NCBI RefSeq assembly: GCF_015999245.1
Contig: NZ_JAEAMR010000007.1
Location: 1,357,813-1,421,812 of the forward strand
Origin: Streptomyces sp. AV19
GTDB taxonomy: Bacteria > Actinomycetota > Actinomycetes > Streptomycetales > Streptomycetaceae
Length of the DNA stretch: 64,000 nt
Direction of reading: 5' to 3'
Shown: piece after piece, positions 9,050 through 18,556 of the stretch
Layout of the letters: every line of letters begins with the position of its first letter
How positions within the stretch are numbered: the stretch's first letter is position 1
The notes under the pieces: generated by a model
What the model saw: only the letters and a program-made list of their open reading frames with translations
Databases searched by the model: none
Told to the model about the DNA's origin: nothing
Program-made: the position numbers and the translations under genes

Positions 9050-10171
9050 GTGAGTTCCCCCGACCGAGAAGTTCGCGCAGCGCGAAACGGTTCCGCGCGA
9101 GACAGTACGAGCCTGCCCGGCCGACGGCCCGTGGTCGCCGTGACCGGTGCCGCCCGCGGCGTCGGCGCGCTGCTCACCCGGCGGCTCGCCGCGTGCGAGG
9201 AGGTCAAGCACGTCCTCGCGATCGACGAGCGCCGCGGTGACGTGAGCGAGGCGCAGTGGCACGTGCTGGACGTGCGCGACCCGGCGATCGCGGAGAAGCT
9301 GCGCGGCGCCGACGTCGTCGTCCACCTCGCGCTCGACCTCGATCTGGAGACCGACCCCGCCGCCCGCACCGCCTACAACGTGCGCGGCACCCAGACCGTG
9401 CTGACGGCCGCCGCCGCGGCCGGGGTGCACCGCGTGGTGCTGTGCACCTCGGCGATGGTCTACGGGGCGCAGCCGGACAACGACGTGCCGCTGGACGAGG
9501 ACGCCGAGCTGCGGGCGACCGCCGAGGCCACCGGCGTCGGCGACCTGCTGGAGATCGAGCGGCTGGCCCGCCGGGCGCCCCGCGCGCACCCCGGCCTGAA
9601 CGTCACGGTGCTGCGGCCCGCGGTGCTGGTCGGCGGCACGGACACCGCGCTGACGCGCTACTTCGAATCGCCCCGCCTGCTGGTGGTCGCCGGCTCCCGG
9701 CCCGTGTGGCAGTTCTGCCACGTGGAGGACCTGGTGAGCGCGCTGGAGTTCGCGGCCCTGGAGAAGGCCGAGGGCGAGCTGGTGGTCGGCTGCGACGGTT
9801 GGCTGGAGCAGGAGGAGGTCGAGGAGCTCAGCGGGATCCGCCGCATGGAGCTGCCCTCGGCGGTGGCGCTCGGCGCCGCCTCCCGGCTGCACCGCCTGGG
9901 TCTGACCCCCTCCCCGGCTGGCGACCTCGCGTACACGATGCACCCGTGGGTGGTCAGCGGGCACCGGCTGCACGCCGCGGGCTGGCGGCCGCGCTGGACC
10001 AACGAGGAGGTCCTGGCGGAGCTGCTGGAGGAGGTCGCCGGGCGGCACACGGTGGCCGGGCGGCGCCTCGGGAGGAAGGACGCGACCGCGGCGGGGGCGG
10101 CGGGGGCGACGGTGGCGCTGCTGGGCACGGCGGCGCTGGTGCGGCGGGCGCGGAAGGCGCGGCGGCGGTAG
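9050..10171 (+). CDS. NAD-dependent epimerase/SDR-family protein
   Basis: A 373-residue extended SDR-type protein. The dinucleotide-binding loop TGAARGVG lies near residues 32-39. The strand ending CTSAMVYGAQ carries the expected catalytic Tyr, but the usual Lys four residues later is not obvious, so catalysis is uncertain. A hydrophobic stretch at the extreme C-terminus (AAGATVALLGTAALV) followed by basic residues suggests a membrane anchor. It is divergent from the DUF2342 gene across a 203-bp gap. Confidence 0.85.
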   Translation: MSSPDREVRAARNGSARDSTSLPGRRPVVAVTGAARGVGALLTRRLAACEEVKHVLAIDERRGDVSEAQWHVLDVRDPAIAEKLRGADVVVHLALDLDLETDPAARTAYNVRGTQTVLTAAAAAGVHRVVLCTSAMVYGAQPDNDVPLDEDAELRATAEATGVGDLLEIERLARRAPRAHPGLNVTVLRPAVLVGGTDTALTRYFESPRLLVVAGSRPVWQFCHVEDLVSALEFAALEKAEGELVVGCDGWLEQEEVEELSGIRRMELPSAVALGAASRLHRLGLTPSPAGDLAYTMHPWVVSGHRLHAAGWRPRWTNEEVLAELLEEVAGRHTVAGRRLGRKDATAAGAAGATVALLGTAALVRRARKARRR

Positions 10172-10190
10172 GGGGTCTCTCCCCGCCCCG

Positions 10191-10305
10191 CCCTTTCACC
10201 GTTTCCGCAGAGGGGGCACCCCCAGTCCTCAAACGCGGCGTAGCCGCGTTGCACCGCCCGGAGCGCGGCGAGAAACGGTGAAAGTGGGGGTGCCCCCTCT
10301 GGGGG
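10191..10305. repeat. Intergenic palindromic repeat unit
   Basis: The gap between the SDR gene and moaE is filled by complementary arms in the order A-B-A'-B'. TTTCACCGTTTC (10194-10205) pairs with GAAACGGTGAAA (10272-10283), and AGAGGGGGCACCCCCA (10210-10225) pairs with TGGGGGTGCCCCCTCT (10285-10300). Between them is a perfect hairpin, AACGCGGC-GTA-GCCGCGTT (10232-10250). The two long pairings are interleaved rather than nested. I recognise this type of GC-rich intergenic repeat as common in Streptomyces genomes. It may act as a terminator or be a REP-like element. Confidence 0.6.
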
Positions 10306-10346
10306 AGGGTCCGGGGCGCATCTCCCCGTGCGGCACCATGGTCCGC

Positions 10347-10781
10347 ATGTCCGCCGCCAACGAGCACCCCATACGCCTCCTCGCCATCCGCGACACCCCC
10401 CTCTCCCTGGACGAGGTCTTCGCTGCCGTCGGCGACCCCGCCGCCGGTGGCACCGCGCTCTTCGTCGGCACGGTGCGCGACCACGACGGGGGAGCGGACG
10501 TGGCCGGGCTCGGCTACTCCGCGCACCCGTCGGCCGAGGGTGAGCTGCGGCGGGTCGCCGAGGCGGTGGCCGCCGACTTCCCGGTGCGGGCGCTGGCCGC
10601 CGTGCACCGCGTCGGGGACCTGGCCGTCGGGGACCTCGCCGTCGTGGTCGCGGTGTCCTGCCCGCACCGGGCCGAGGCGTTCGCGGCCTGCCGGCGGCTG
10701 ATCGACGACCTCAAGAGCGAGGTGCCGATCTGGAAGCACCAGGTGTTCTCGGATGGGACGGAGGAGTGGGTCGGCGCGTAG
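10347..10781 (+). CDS. moaE: Molybdopterin synthase catalytic subunit MoaE
   Basis: A 144-residue MoaE, the large subunit of molybdopterin synthase that transfers sulfur from MoaD thiocarboxylate to precursor Z in molybdenum cofactor synthesis. Family hallmarks are LFVGTVRDH near the N-terminus, YSAHPSAE, HRVGDLAVGD, and the C-terminal SEVPIWKHQVF, whose Lys is the catalytic region. I start at ATG 10347 (MSAANEHPIRLL); ATG 10338 is three codons upstream and equally possible. No moaD is adjacent. Confidence 0.92.
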   Translation: MSAANEHPIRLLAIRDTPLSLDEVFAAVGDPAAGGTALFVGTVRDHDGGADVAGLGYSAHPSAEGELRRVAEAVAADFPVRALAAVHRVGDLAVGDLAVVVAVSCPHRAEAFAACRRLIDDLKSEVPIWKHQVFSDGTEEWVGA

Positions 10782-10961
10782 CGCCGTCGATGAGGGGGCG
10801 GTGGCCGGGCGACGGGAGGGCGGGTGGGGGTTTAGCCGGTGGCCATGCCCGGAACGGGCCGCCACCGGTTGCGTAACCAGGTCCCTGAAGTGAGCGTTGA
10901 GACGGCAGACGATTAATGTGCTCATCGGTAAGTCGCGAGGAGTAAGGGGTCGGAGGCCGTT

Positions 10962-11168
10962 ATGGCGGCGCTCGCTTGGTTGCTGATTCCGGTTGCCGCG
11001 GCCGTGGTCGCCGCTCTGTGGGGGAGCTGGGCGGCCCGGAACCGCAAGGCCGGCGATGTCTCGGAGCTCGCGGGGTACGAGAAGTTCCGCGAGGCCATGG
11101 AGCGCCGGGAGGCCACCGGGCGCCCGGAGACCATGGAGCGCTCGGACTCCGGGACCGGATCCGCCTGA
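10962..11168 (+). CDS. Small single-pass membrane protein
   Basis: A 68-residue protein with one N-terminal membrane segment (LAWLLIPVAAAVVAALWGSW) and a charged, soluble C-terminal tail rich in Glu/Arg. A GGAGG ribosome site lies at the right distance before ATG 10962. It precedes the PDZ-Lon protease gene in the same direction, 80 bp away. No function is recognised. Confidence 0.8.
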   Translation: MAALAWLLIPVAAAVVAALWGSWAARNRKAGDVSELAGYEKFREAMERREATGRPETMERSDSGTGSA

Positions 11169-11248
11169 CACCCGCCCCGACCAGGCACTTCGCCCCGTAC
11201 GGACCGCCCCGGGAGTGGACTGTCGGACCTGTCCCGTACTGTCGTTCC

Positions 11249-12340
11249 ATGCCCCGCCGCACTGCGACGATGCTCGCCTCCCTGCTGATGCTGATCGCGC
11301 TGCTCTGCGCCGGCGTGCTGATCCCCGTGCCCTACTCGGAGATGTCGCCGGGCCCGACGGTGAACACCCTGGGGGACCACGGCGGAGAGCCCGTGCTCCA
11401 GATCTCCGGGCGCAAGACATACCCGACCACCGGTCACCTCAACATGACGACGGTCCGGGTGACGGGCTCGCAGTACCGGATGAACATGGTCGAGGCGGTC
11501 TACGGCTGGCTGAACCACGACAAGCTGGTCGTCCCGCACAGCACCCTCTACCCCGACGACAAGACCCCGGACCAGCTGAACCAGGAGACCGCCGAGGAGT
11601 TCAGCCAGTCCCAGGAGAGCGCCAAGGTGGCGGCGCTCAAGCAGCTGGACATCCCGGTCGGCACCCGCGTGGTGGTCTCGTCCGTGGTCAAGGCCAGCCC
11701 GGCGGAGGGCCTGCTGCACGCCGGCGACGTGATCAAGTCCGTGGACGGCACGGAGGTCAAGCAGCCCGGCGACGTGGCCAAGCTGGTCACCCGGCACAAG
11801 CCGGGTGAGAAGGTCGCCTTCCGGGTCGTCCCGGCCAAGGAGGCGGCCGCCGCGGAGAAGGAGAAGCGGCAGCCGAAGAAGGAGGAGACCGTCACCCTGG
11901 TGACGCGTGAGGCGTCGGGCGACAAGCGGGCCGTCGTGGGCATCCAGGCGGGGATGGCGCACACCTTCCCGTTCTCGATCAACATCAAGCTGGCCGACGT
12001 CGGCGGGCCGAGCGCGGGCCTGATGTTCGCCCTCGGGATAGTCGACAAACTGACCCCGGACAACATCGCCGACGGCAAGTTCATCGCCGGCACGGGCACG
12101 ATCGACGACAGCGGCAAGGTCGGCCCGATCGGCGGCATCGAGATGAAGACGGTCGGCGCGCGGAACAAGGGCGCGCAGTACTTCCTGACCCCCAAGGACA
12201 ACTGCGCGGCCGCCGCCAAGGACATCCCGAAGGGGCTGACCCTCGTCAAGGTCGACACGATAGGCGACGCGCTGAAGTCCCTGGAGAAGATCCGGAAGGG
12301 GGACGCGGCCGGCCTGCCGCAGTGCACGACGGGCAGGTGA
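11249..12340 (+). CDS. Membrane-anchored PDZ-Lon protease (YlbL-like)
   Basis: A 363-residue protein with an N-terminal membrane anchor (residues 8-24), a PDZ domain at about 150-215 (VVSSVVKASPAEGLLHAGD) and a C-terminal Lon-type Ser-Lys protease domain. The nucleophile is in the GGPSAGLMFAL motif and the dyad Lys is in the following GGIEMKTVGARNKGA stretch. Such YlbL proteins act as extracytoplasmic proteases near the membrane. A TACTGT box (11237-11242) ends six bases before ATG 11249, pointing to a leaderless transcript. Confidence 0.9.
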   Translation: MPRRTATMLASLLMLIALLCAGVLIPVPYSEMSPGPTVNTLGDHGGEPVLQISGRKTYPTTGHLNMTTVRVTGSQYRMNMVEAVYGWLNHDKLVVPHSTLYPDDKTPDQLNQETAEEFSQSQESAKVAALKQLDIPVGTRVVVSSVVKASPAEGLLHAGDVIKSVDGTEVKQPGDVAKLVTRHKPGEKVAFRVVPAKEAAAAEKEKRQPKKEETVTLVTREASGDKRAVVGIQAGMAHTFPFSINIKLADVGGPSAGLMFALGIVDKLTPDNIADGKFIAGTGTIDDSGKVGPIGGIEMKTVGARNKGAQYFLTPKDNCAAAAKDIPKGLTLVKVDTIGDALKSLEKIRKGDAAGLPQCTTGR

Positions 12341-12372
12341 CGCCCGCGCGCACCGCGGCCCCCGAGCGGCCG

Positions 12373-12398
12373 GCCCGGGCCCCGGCCGAGGCCCGGGC
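12373..12398. terminator. GC-rich hairpin between convergent genes
   Basis: Two GCCCGGGC arms at 12373-12380 and 12391-12398 flank a ten-base loop in the 69-bp gap between the protease gene and the convergent PPA1309 gene. It could terminate in both directions. No U-tract is seen, which is usual in Streptomyces. Confidence 0.5.
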
Positions 12399-12409
12399 TC
12401 CGTCCCGGC

Positions 12410-13003
12410 TCAGTCGGCGAAGGTGGCCGCGAGCGCCTCGGCCAGGCCCGGCACCAGGTCGGGGCCGGTGAGCACCTCGGTCGGCGAATCCTTCTCGCGC
12501 AGCCGGACGGCCGACTCGCGGGCCCCGTCGCGCAGCACCGCGACGGTCATCCGGACCTCCTGCCGGTCCGGGTGGCCGGCGACCCACTTGGCGAGCTGCT
12601 TCTCGTTCATCCCGTGCGGCACCGAGCCCTCGGCCGACGGCGGCAGCATCAGCCGCTCCACGGTGAGAGCGCAGCCCGCCACGGAGTCCGGCCAGGCGAC
12701 CGTGCCGAGGAACTTGTCGAGGGCGGCGCCGGCGGGCAGCTTGTCCTGCTCGATGGGGGTGTAGGAGGGGGCGGAGGAGCCGGGGGCCCCCTCGAGGCCG
12801 AGCTGCGCGGCGAGCGCGGGCGCCTGCGCGCGGAGCTTCGCGGTGTCGACGAGGGCGAAGAGCCGGGCGGGCTGGTCCCAGCCGAGCCCGGAGGCGTACT
12901 CGTCGATCTCGAGCACCGCGCGGGTCAGCGGGCTGGCGGCCATGGGGGGCGTGCCCGGAACGGGCTGGTCGGGGTGGCTCGGGGAGCCGGCATTGCTGGA
13001 CAT
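12410..13003 (-). CDS. PPA1309-family protein
   Basis: A 197-residue actinobacterial protein of unknown function. The C-terminal two thirds carry the family's GWDQPARLFALVDT and CALTVERLMLPP segments and a GHPDRQEVRMTVAVLRDG strand. The N-terminal 20 residues are Ser/Pro-rich. It is divergent from the UPF0182 gene across 132 bp. No catalytic motif is visible. Confidence 0.8.
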   Translation of the reverse strand: MSSNAGSPSHPDQPVPGTPPMAASPLTRAVLEIDEYASGLGWDQPARLFALVDTAKLRAQAPALAAQLGLEGAPGSSAPSYTPIEQDKLPAGAALDKFLGTVAWPDSVAGCALTVERLMLPPSAEGSVPHGMNEKQLAKWVAGHPDRQEVRMTVAVLRDGARESAVRLREKDSPTEVLTGPDLVPGLAEALAATFAD

Positions 13004-13135
13004 GCTCAATATCGTGCCCTGACCGGGGCCGAAATCGGGAACCGAGTAAAGCCTCGGTAAGTTGCCACAGTGGGTCCTACTATCGCCAGGGCCTGATCGA
13101 CAGCTCCACTGACAGCGAACTTCGAGGTGCGCACC

Positions 13136-16006
13136 TTGGCTTTCCAGATGCCGGACCGCGGCGGAGGCCCGACAGGGCCGCGGATGAGAGTCGGACGGCC
13201 GTCCCGCCGCGTCCGGACCCTGATGACGACCCTGGGTGTGCTGGCGGCGCTGGCCATGCTCTTCGTCATGTTCGCCGGATTCTGGACGGACTGGCTGTGG
13301 TACCGCTCCGTCCACTACTCCTCGGTCTTCACCACCACGCTCGGCACCAAGATCGGCCTGTTCGCCGTCTTCGGCGTGCTGATGGCCCTGGCGGTGGGGA
13401 CGAACATCTGGCTGGCGCACCGGCTGCGGCCGCCGCTGAGCGCGATGTCGGCGGAGCAGCAGTCCCTGGACCGCTACCGGATGAGCATCGCGCCGTACAA
13501 GAAGTGGGTGCTGCTGGCGGTCACCGCGCTCGTCGGCCTGGTCGCCGGCGCCTCCGCGGCCGGCCAGTGGCGCACCTGGCTCCAGTGGATCAACGGGGTC
13601 CCCTTCCACCAGAAGGACCCGCAGTTCCACAAGGACATCTCCTTCTACACCTTCGATCTCCCCTGGTACCGCTTCCTGTTGAGCTTCGGCTTCGCGGCCG
13701 CGGTGCTGTCGCTGATCGCCGCCGCCCTGGTGCACTACCTCTACGGGGGCCTCCGGCTCACCAGCCCGGGCCACCGGGCCACCGCCGCCGCGACGGGCCA
13801 TCTCGCCGTGCTCCTGGGCCTGTTCGTGACGCTCAAGGCCGTCGCCTACTGGCTGGACCGGTACGGGCTGGCGGTCAAGTCGAGCGGCCTGAAGTCGACG
13901 GACGGCTGGACGGGCCTGCGGTACGTGGACGCCCATGCCTATCTGCCGGCCAAGACCATCCTGTTCATCATCGCGCTGATCTGCGCGGTGCTCTTCTTCG
14001 CGACGCTGTGGCGGCGCACCTGGCAGCTGCCGGTGATCGGCTTCGGCCTGATGGTGCTCTCGGCGATCCTGATCGGCGGGCTCTACCCGGCGATCGTGCA
14101 GAAGTTCCAGGTCTCGCCCGACGAGCAGACCAAGGAAGCGCCGTACATCGCGAAGAACATCAAGGCGACCCGCGAGGCGTACGGCATCGACAAGACCAAG
14201 GTCGACGACGCCTACCCGGGCAAGGGCAACGCCTCGACGGACAAGAACGCGCTGCGCGACCTGGCCAGTTCCACGGCCAGCCTGCGGCTGCTCGACCCGA
14301 ACATCGTCTCGCCCGCCTTCCAGCAGGAGCGCCAGGACCGCGGGTACTACCAGTTCCCGTCCACCCTGGCCGTCGACCGCTACAAGGTCGACGGGAAGGA
14401 CCAGGACACCGTCATCGGTCTGCGCGAGCTCAACATCAAGGGCATCCCCGAGCGCAACTGGATCAACGACCACTTCAAGTACACCCACGGATACGGGGCG
14501 GTGACCGCCAAGGGCGACTCCGTGCCCAAGGGCGGCGGCCCGGACTTCCAGGACGACAAGGTGCTGGGCCCGTACGAACCGCGGGTGTACTACGGCGAGA
14601 AGACCACGCAGTACTCCATCGTCGGCGGCCCGCAGAAGGAGCTGGACAAGCCCGGCGACGAGGGCAGGGAGAGCTACAGCTACGGGGGGAAGAGCGGGGT
14701 CGACCTGTCGAACCCGGTCAACCGCGCCGCGTACGCCGTGGCCTTCGGCGAGCCCAAGATCCTCTACTCGGGCGCCATCGGCGAGGGTTCGAAGATCCTC
14801 TACAACCGGACCCCCAAGGCCCGCGTCGAGGCGGTCGCCCCCTGGCTGACGATCAACAGCGACGCCTACCCGGCGGTGGTGGACGGCCGCATCCAGTGGA
14901 TCGTGGACGCCTACACCACGACCAACGGCTATCCCTACGCCTCCCGCACGACCCTCGGCGACACCACGGCCGACTCGCTGACCACCGGCCAGCGCGCGGT
15001 GGTGGCCCAGCAGAACCGGGTCAACTACATCCGGAATTCGGTGAAGGCGACGGTCGACGCGTACGACGGCAGCGTCAAGCTCTACCAGTGGGACACCGAG
15101 GACCCGGTGCTCAAGACCTGGATGAAGGCGTTCCCGGGAACGGTGAAGCCCAAGAGCGAGATCGGCTCCAAGCTCAAGGACCATCTGCGCTATCCGCAGG
15201 ACCTGTTCAAGGTGCAGCGCGAACTGCTGGCCCGGTACCACGTCACCGACCCGGGGGCGTTCTACACCGGCAGCCAGCGCTGGGAGGTGCCGGACGACCC
15301 GACCAACAAGGGCAACGCGGTTCCCCCGTACTACCTGAGCATGAAGATGCCGGACCAGCGGAAGCAGACGTTCTCGCTGACCACGACGTTCACGCCGAAG
15401 AACCGCCTGAACCTGGGCGCGTTCATGGCCGTCGACGCCGACGCGCGGAGCGACGAGTACGGCCGGATCAGAATCCTCCAGCCCAAGGCCACGATCTGGG
15501 GCCCGTCGCAGGCACAGAGCAGTTTCAACAGCGATCCGGCGGCCGCGAGCGAGATCAAACTCCTCAGGGGCGGCGATTCGGAGATCGAGTACGGAAATCT
15601 GCTGACCGTTCCGGTCAACGGCGGCCTGCTGTACGTGGAACCGGTCTACGTCCGCGGCGCGCGCACCAATTACCCGCTGCTGAAGAAGGTGTTCGTCACC
15701 TACGGCGAGAAGATCGCGTTCAAGGACACCCTCGGGGAGGCTCTGGACGAGGTGTTCGGCGGGCAGCAGAAGCCGGGCGGCAAGCAGCCGCCGGACGGGA
15801 CGAAGCAGCCACCGGCCGGCAACCCGACGGTGAAGCAGGCCGTGAAGGACGCTCAGGACGCCTACAGCGCGGGGCAGAAGGCGCTGGAGAAGCAGGACTG
15901 GGAGGCGTACGGCAAGGCCCAGAAGGACCTCAAGGACGCCCTCGACCGGCTGGCGAAGGCCGAGGCCCAGGCCGAGGAGAAGAACGGGGGCAAACCGGGG
16001 AGCTGA
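13136..16006 (+). CDS. UPF0182 family large membrane protein
   Basis: A roughly 956-residue protein of the UPF0182 family (COG1615). About seven membrane segments occupy the N-terminal 320 residues, followed by a large, probably extracytoplasmic domain and a Gln/Pro/Gly-rich linker near residue 880 before a charged helical tail. Its function is unknown. Start choice: TTG 13136 has a GAGG ribosome site eight bases upstream, while GTG 13127 overlaps that site; ATG 13148 remains possible. A TANNNT box (TACTAT, 13078-13083) lies in the shared divergent promoter region. Confidence 0.88.
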   Translation: MAFQMPDRGGGPTGPRMRVGRPSRRVRTLMTTLGVLAALAMLFVMFAGFWTDWLWYRSVHYSSVFTTTLGTKIGLFAVFGVLMALAVGTNIWLAHRLRPPLSAMSAEQQSLDRYRMSIAPYKKWVLLAVTALVGLVAGASAAGQWRTWLQWINGVPFHQKDPQFHKDISFYTFDLPWYRFLLSFGFAAAVLSLIAAALVHYLYGGLRLTSPGHRATAAATGHLAVLLGLFVTLKAVAYWLDRYGLAVKSSGLKSTDGWTGLRYVDAHAYLPAKTILFIIALICAVLFFATLWRRTWQLPVIGFGLMVLSAILIGGLYPAIVQKFQVSPDEQTKEAPYIAKNIKATREAYGIDKTKVDDAYPGKGNASTDKNALRDLASSTASLRLLDPNIVSPAFQQERQDRGYYQFPSTLAVDRYKVDGKDQDTVIGLRELNIKGIPERNWINDHFKYTHGYGAVTAKGDSVPKGGGPDFQDDKVLGPYEPRVYYGEKTTQYSIVGGPQKELDKPGDEGRESYSYGGKSGVDLSNPVNRAAYAVAFGEPKILYSGAIGEGSKILYNRTPKARVEAVAPWLTINSDAYPAVVDGRIQWIVDAYTTTNGYPYASRTTLGDTTADSLTTGQRAVVAQQNRVNYIRNSVKATVDAYDGSVKLYQWDTEDPVLKTWMKAFPGTVKPKSEIGSKLKDHLRYPQDLFKVQRELLARYHVTDPGAFYTGSQRWEVPDDPTNKGNAVPPYYLSMKMPDQRKQTFSLTTTFTPKNRLNLGAFMAVDADARSDEYGRIRILQPKATIWGPSQAQSSFNSDPAAASEIKLLRGGDSEIEYGNLLTVPVNGGLLYVEPVYVRGARTNYPLLKKVFVTYGEKIAFKDTLGEALDEVFGGQQKPGGKQPPDGTKQPPAGNPTVKQAVKDAQDAYSAGQKALEKQDWEAYGKAQKDLKDALDRLAKAEAQAEEKNGGKPGS

Positions 16007-16047
16007 CCCCGCCCGTCCCGCGCCGTGGTACGGTTGTTCCACAACGG

Positions 16048-16121
16048 CGCGGGGTGGAGCAGCTCGGTAGCTCGCTGGGCTCATAACCCAGAGGTCGCAG
16101 GTTCAAATCCTGTCCCCGCTA
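16048..16121 (+). tRNA. Initiator tRNA-fMet (CAT), copy 1
   Basis: A full cloverleaf with a CAT anticodon in the loop CTCATAA. The anticodon stem CTGGG/CCCAG has the three consecutive G-C pairs that mark initiator tRNAs, and positions 1 and 72 (C and T) are mismatched, another initiator feature. CCA is not encoded. The 74-nt gene is identical in sequence to the copy at 18427. Confidence 0.95.
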
Positions 16122-16127
16122 CTGGAA

Positions 16128-16162
16128 GACAAGGCCCGGAGTCTCGGACTCCGGGCCTTGTC
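16128..16162 (+). terminator. Hairpin terminator after tRNA-fMet 1
   Basis: A perfect 16-bp stem with a three-base TCG loop (arms start GACAAGGCCC and end GGGCCTTGTC) begins six bases after the tRNA. It would end the tRNA transcript. Confidence 0.8.
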
Positions 16163-16380
16163 GTGCTTCCAAGTCGCCGACGGGACGCACCCGTTGCCGG
16201 AGTGACCGGCGGGACCACTGTTCGCATCGGACGCCACGCTGCTCTGTGCGGGTTATGTGCGGGGCTTTTGATTAGAGTTTGGAGCACCGTTGTGTCGGGA
16301 AGTCGGGAAGTCGACAAAACGCTGAAGTGACCTCACTGGCTGCGGTATTCCAGGTGTACGCAGGTTGCGGGAGTGCGACG
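16163..16380. other. Intergenic region upstream of the Sel1/TPR gene
   Basis: This 218-bp gap holds no gene I can support. It includes an AT-richer stretch near 16260-16320 with a direct repeat GTCGGGAA, and a GGGAG ribosome site just before 16381. The promoter of the TPR gene should lie here, but I see no convincing -35/-10 pair. Confidence 0.5.
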
Positions 16381-18354
16381 ATGGGACGTATGGGGGACAA
16401 GGCGAGGCTGGTGGAGACAGGTCGGCTTGTAAAGGCTCCCGCCACGGGGAGCGTTCCGGAGGTACGGGTTCCGGCGCCGTACGACCCTGCGCGGGCCCCG
16501 TCGGCCCCGGCACCGGCGCCCTCCGCGGTCGCCGCGGAAGCGGCCGACCTGGAGCTCGAGACCGCCCGCCGCCGCGCCGAGGAGTCCGGCGACCCCGCCG
16601 CCCTGAGCATGCTCGGCGCCCTGCTGCTGCGCCGCGGCGACCTCGACGGGGCCGAGAAGCACCTGCGCGCCGCCACCGCCGAGGGCGACCGCTCCGCGGC
16701 CAACAACCTGGGCGTCCTGCTCCACCAGCGCGGCTACGCCGACGAGGCGGCCGGCTGGTGGCGGGTGGCCGCCGTCGCCGGTTCCGCCCCCGCGGCCCAC
16801 GCGCTGGGCCGCTATCACCGCGAGCGCGGCGACGAGCCGGCCGCCGAGTACTGGCTGCGGCAGTCCGCCGAGTCCGGGCACGCCCTCGGCGCGTACGCCC
16901 TCGCCGACCTGCTGGAGCACCGCAGCGACGTGGGCGCCGAGCGCTGGTTCCGCTCGGCCGCCGAGCGCGGGCACCGCGAGGCGGCGTACCGCCTGGCCCG
17001 CATCCTCGACGGCCGGGCGCCCGGCTCGGCCGCCCGCTCCGGCGGCCTGGCCGCCGGGCTCGGCCCGGCCACCGGCGCCCGCCGCGCGTCCGTCGGCGGC
17101 GGCGACACCTCCGTGCGTGACCTGCGGGCGGCCGCGGCCGGCCGGGAGAAGGGCCCGGCCGACGAGGCCGAGCAGTGGTACCGCCAGGCCGCCGCCCGCG
17201 GGCACCGCCGCGCGGCCCTGCATCTGGGCACCCTGCTGGAGGCCCGGGGCGAGATCCAGGAAGCCGCGCGCTGGTACCTGACCTCGGCCAAGGACGGCGA
17301 GTCCCGGGCCGCGTGCGCCCTCGGCTTCCTGCTGCGCGACGCCGGCGACGGCGACAGCGCCGCAGTCTGGTGGCGCCGGGCCGCCCAGGACGGCGACGGC
17401 AACGCGGCCAACGCCCTGGGCGCCCTGCACGCCGACCGAGGCGAGTCGCAGCAGGCCGAGCGCTGGTACCGCACCGCGCTCGACGCCGGGGACGTCAACG
17501 GCGCGTACAACCTCGCCCTGCTGTGCGCCGAGCAGGGCCGCACCGCCCAGTCCGAGCAGTGGTACCGCCGCGCCGCCTACGCCGGCCACCGCGAGGCCGC
17601 CAACGCGCTGGCCGTCCTGCTGCTGCAGGCGGGCGACGCGTCCGGCGCGGAGCCGTGGTTCTCCAAGGCCGCCGAGGCGGGCAGCGTCGACGCCGCCTTC
17701 AACCTCGGCATCCTCCACGCCGGGCGGAACGAGGAGCGCGCGGCGCTGCAGTGGTACGAGCGGGCCGCCGCCGCCGGGCACACCGAGGCGGCGCTCCAGG
17801 TCGCCATGGTCCTGCTGCGCGAGGGCGGTCCGGACGACGCCGAGGAGGCCGAGCGCCACCTGCGGGTGGCCGCCCGGGGCGGCAGCGCGGAGGCGGCCTT
17901 CCGGCTGGGCTCCCTGCTCGACAGGGAAGCCGGGGACGATCACGACGCGGCGTCCGCGGCCGAGTGCGAGGAGTGGTACGCCAAGGCTGCCCGCCAGGGC
18001 CACCGGCGGGCCCAGGTGCGGCTCGGCATGCTGGTCGCGGCGCGGGGCGACGTCGTCGAGGCCGCGCGCTGGTACCGCCAGGCCGCCGAGGCGGGCAGCA
18101 GCAACGGCGCCTTCAACCTCGGACTGCTCCTGGCCCGGGAGGGCAGCGAGCCGGAGGCGGCGCTGTGGTGGACCCGCGCGGCCGAGGCGGGACACGGCCG
18201 CGCGGCCCTGCGGCTGGCCCTGCTGGCCGCCCGGCACGGCGAACTGACGCAGGCTCAGCTGTGGTGCGCGAAAGCCGTCGAGTACGGCCCGGCCGAGGTC
18301 GCCGAGCGGGCGGCGCGGCTGCGGGACGCGCTCCAGCAGGAGCTGTCGGCATAG
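16381..18354 (+). CDS. Sel1-like/tetratricopeptide repeat protein
   Basis: A 657-residue soluble protein built almost entirely of about 36-residue Sel1/TPR-like repeats. Each has an A..LG.L..RGD..AE.WYR.AAE.GH pattern, and I count at least a dozen from residue 55 to the end. Such arrays are protein-interaction scaffolds. Residues 1-50 are Pro/Ala-rich and unlike the repeats. ATG 16381 is preceded by GGGAG at eight bases; ATG 16390 is an alternative. The gene is bracketed by two identical initiator tRNA genes. The specific role is unknown. Confidence 0.85.
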   Translation: MGRMGDKARLVETGRLVKAPATGSVPEVRVPAPYDPARAPSAPAPAPSAVAAEAADLELETARRRAEESGDPAALSMLGALLLRRGDLDGAEKHLRAATAEGDRSAANNLGVLLHQRGYADEAAGWWRVAAVAGSAPAAHALGRYHRERGDEPAAEYWLRQSAESGHALGAYALADLLEHRSDVGAERWFRSAAERGHREAAYRLARILDGRAPGSAARSGGLAAGLGPATGARRASVGGGDTSVRDLRAAAAGREKGPADEAEQWYRQAAARGHRRAALHLGTLLEARGEIQEAARWYLTSAKDGESRAACALGFLLRDAGDGDSAAVWWRRAAQDGDGNAANALGALHADRGESQQAERWYRTALDAGDVNGAYNLALLCAEQGRTAQSEQWYRRAAYAGHREAANALAVLLLQAGDASGAEPWFSKAAEAGSVDAAFNLGILHAGRNEERAALQWYERAAAAGHTEAALQVAMVLLREGGPDDAEEAERHLRVAARGGSAEAAFRLGSLLDREAGDDHDAASAAECEEWYAKAARQGHRRAQVRLGMLVAARGDVVEAARWYRQAAEAGSSNGAFNLGLLLAREGSEPEAALWWTRAAEAGHGRAALRLALLAARHGELTQAQLWCAKAVEYGPAEVAERAARLRDALQQELSA

Positions 18355-18426
18355 CGTGTCCCGGCCGTCCCGGAAGGCACCGAGTTTGCACGATGTGACG
18401 TAACCGGGTTACAGTTGGCCCATCGA

Positions 18427-18500
18427 CGCGGGGTGGAGCAGCTCGGTAGCTCGCTGGGCTCATAACCCAGAGGTCGCAGGTTCAAATCCTGTCCCCGCTA
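18427..18500 (+). tRNA. Initiator tRNA-fMet (CAT), copy 2
   Basis: Identical over all 74 bases to the copy at 16048, with the same G-C-rich anticodon stem and unpaired 1-72 position. The flanking sequences differ on both sides, so only the tRNA itself is duplicated. Confidence 0.95.
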
Positions 18501-18505
18501 CTGAT

Positions 18506-18540
18506 CATCGGGCCCGGATCCTCAGGATCCGGGCCCGATG
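18506..18540 (+). terminator. Hairpin terminator after tRNA-fMet 2
   Basis: A perfect 16-bp stem (arms begin CATCGGGCCC and end GGGCCCGATG) with a TCA loop, followed by TCTTTCCC. It ends the tRNA transcript and faces the convergent catR gene. Confidence 0.8.
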
Positions 18541-18556
18541 TCTTTCCCGCCCGTCC

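Noticed and set aside
12410..16084. A 1224-codon minus-strand ORF across the UPF0182 gene and a 1729-codon plus-strand ORF at 20759-25948
   Set aside because: Both are shadows of high-GC genes on the opposite strand. Only the C-terminal 197 codons of the first are a real gene (PPA1309); the rest has Arg/Gly/Ala-biased composition and no domains.
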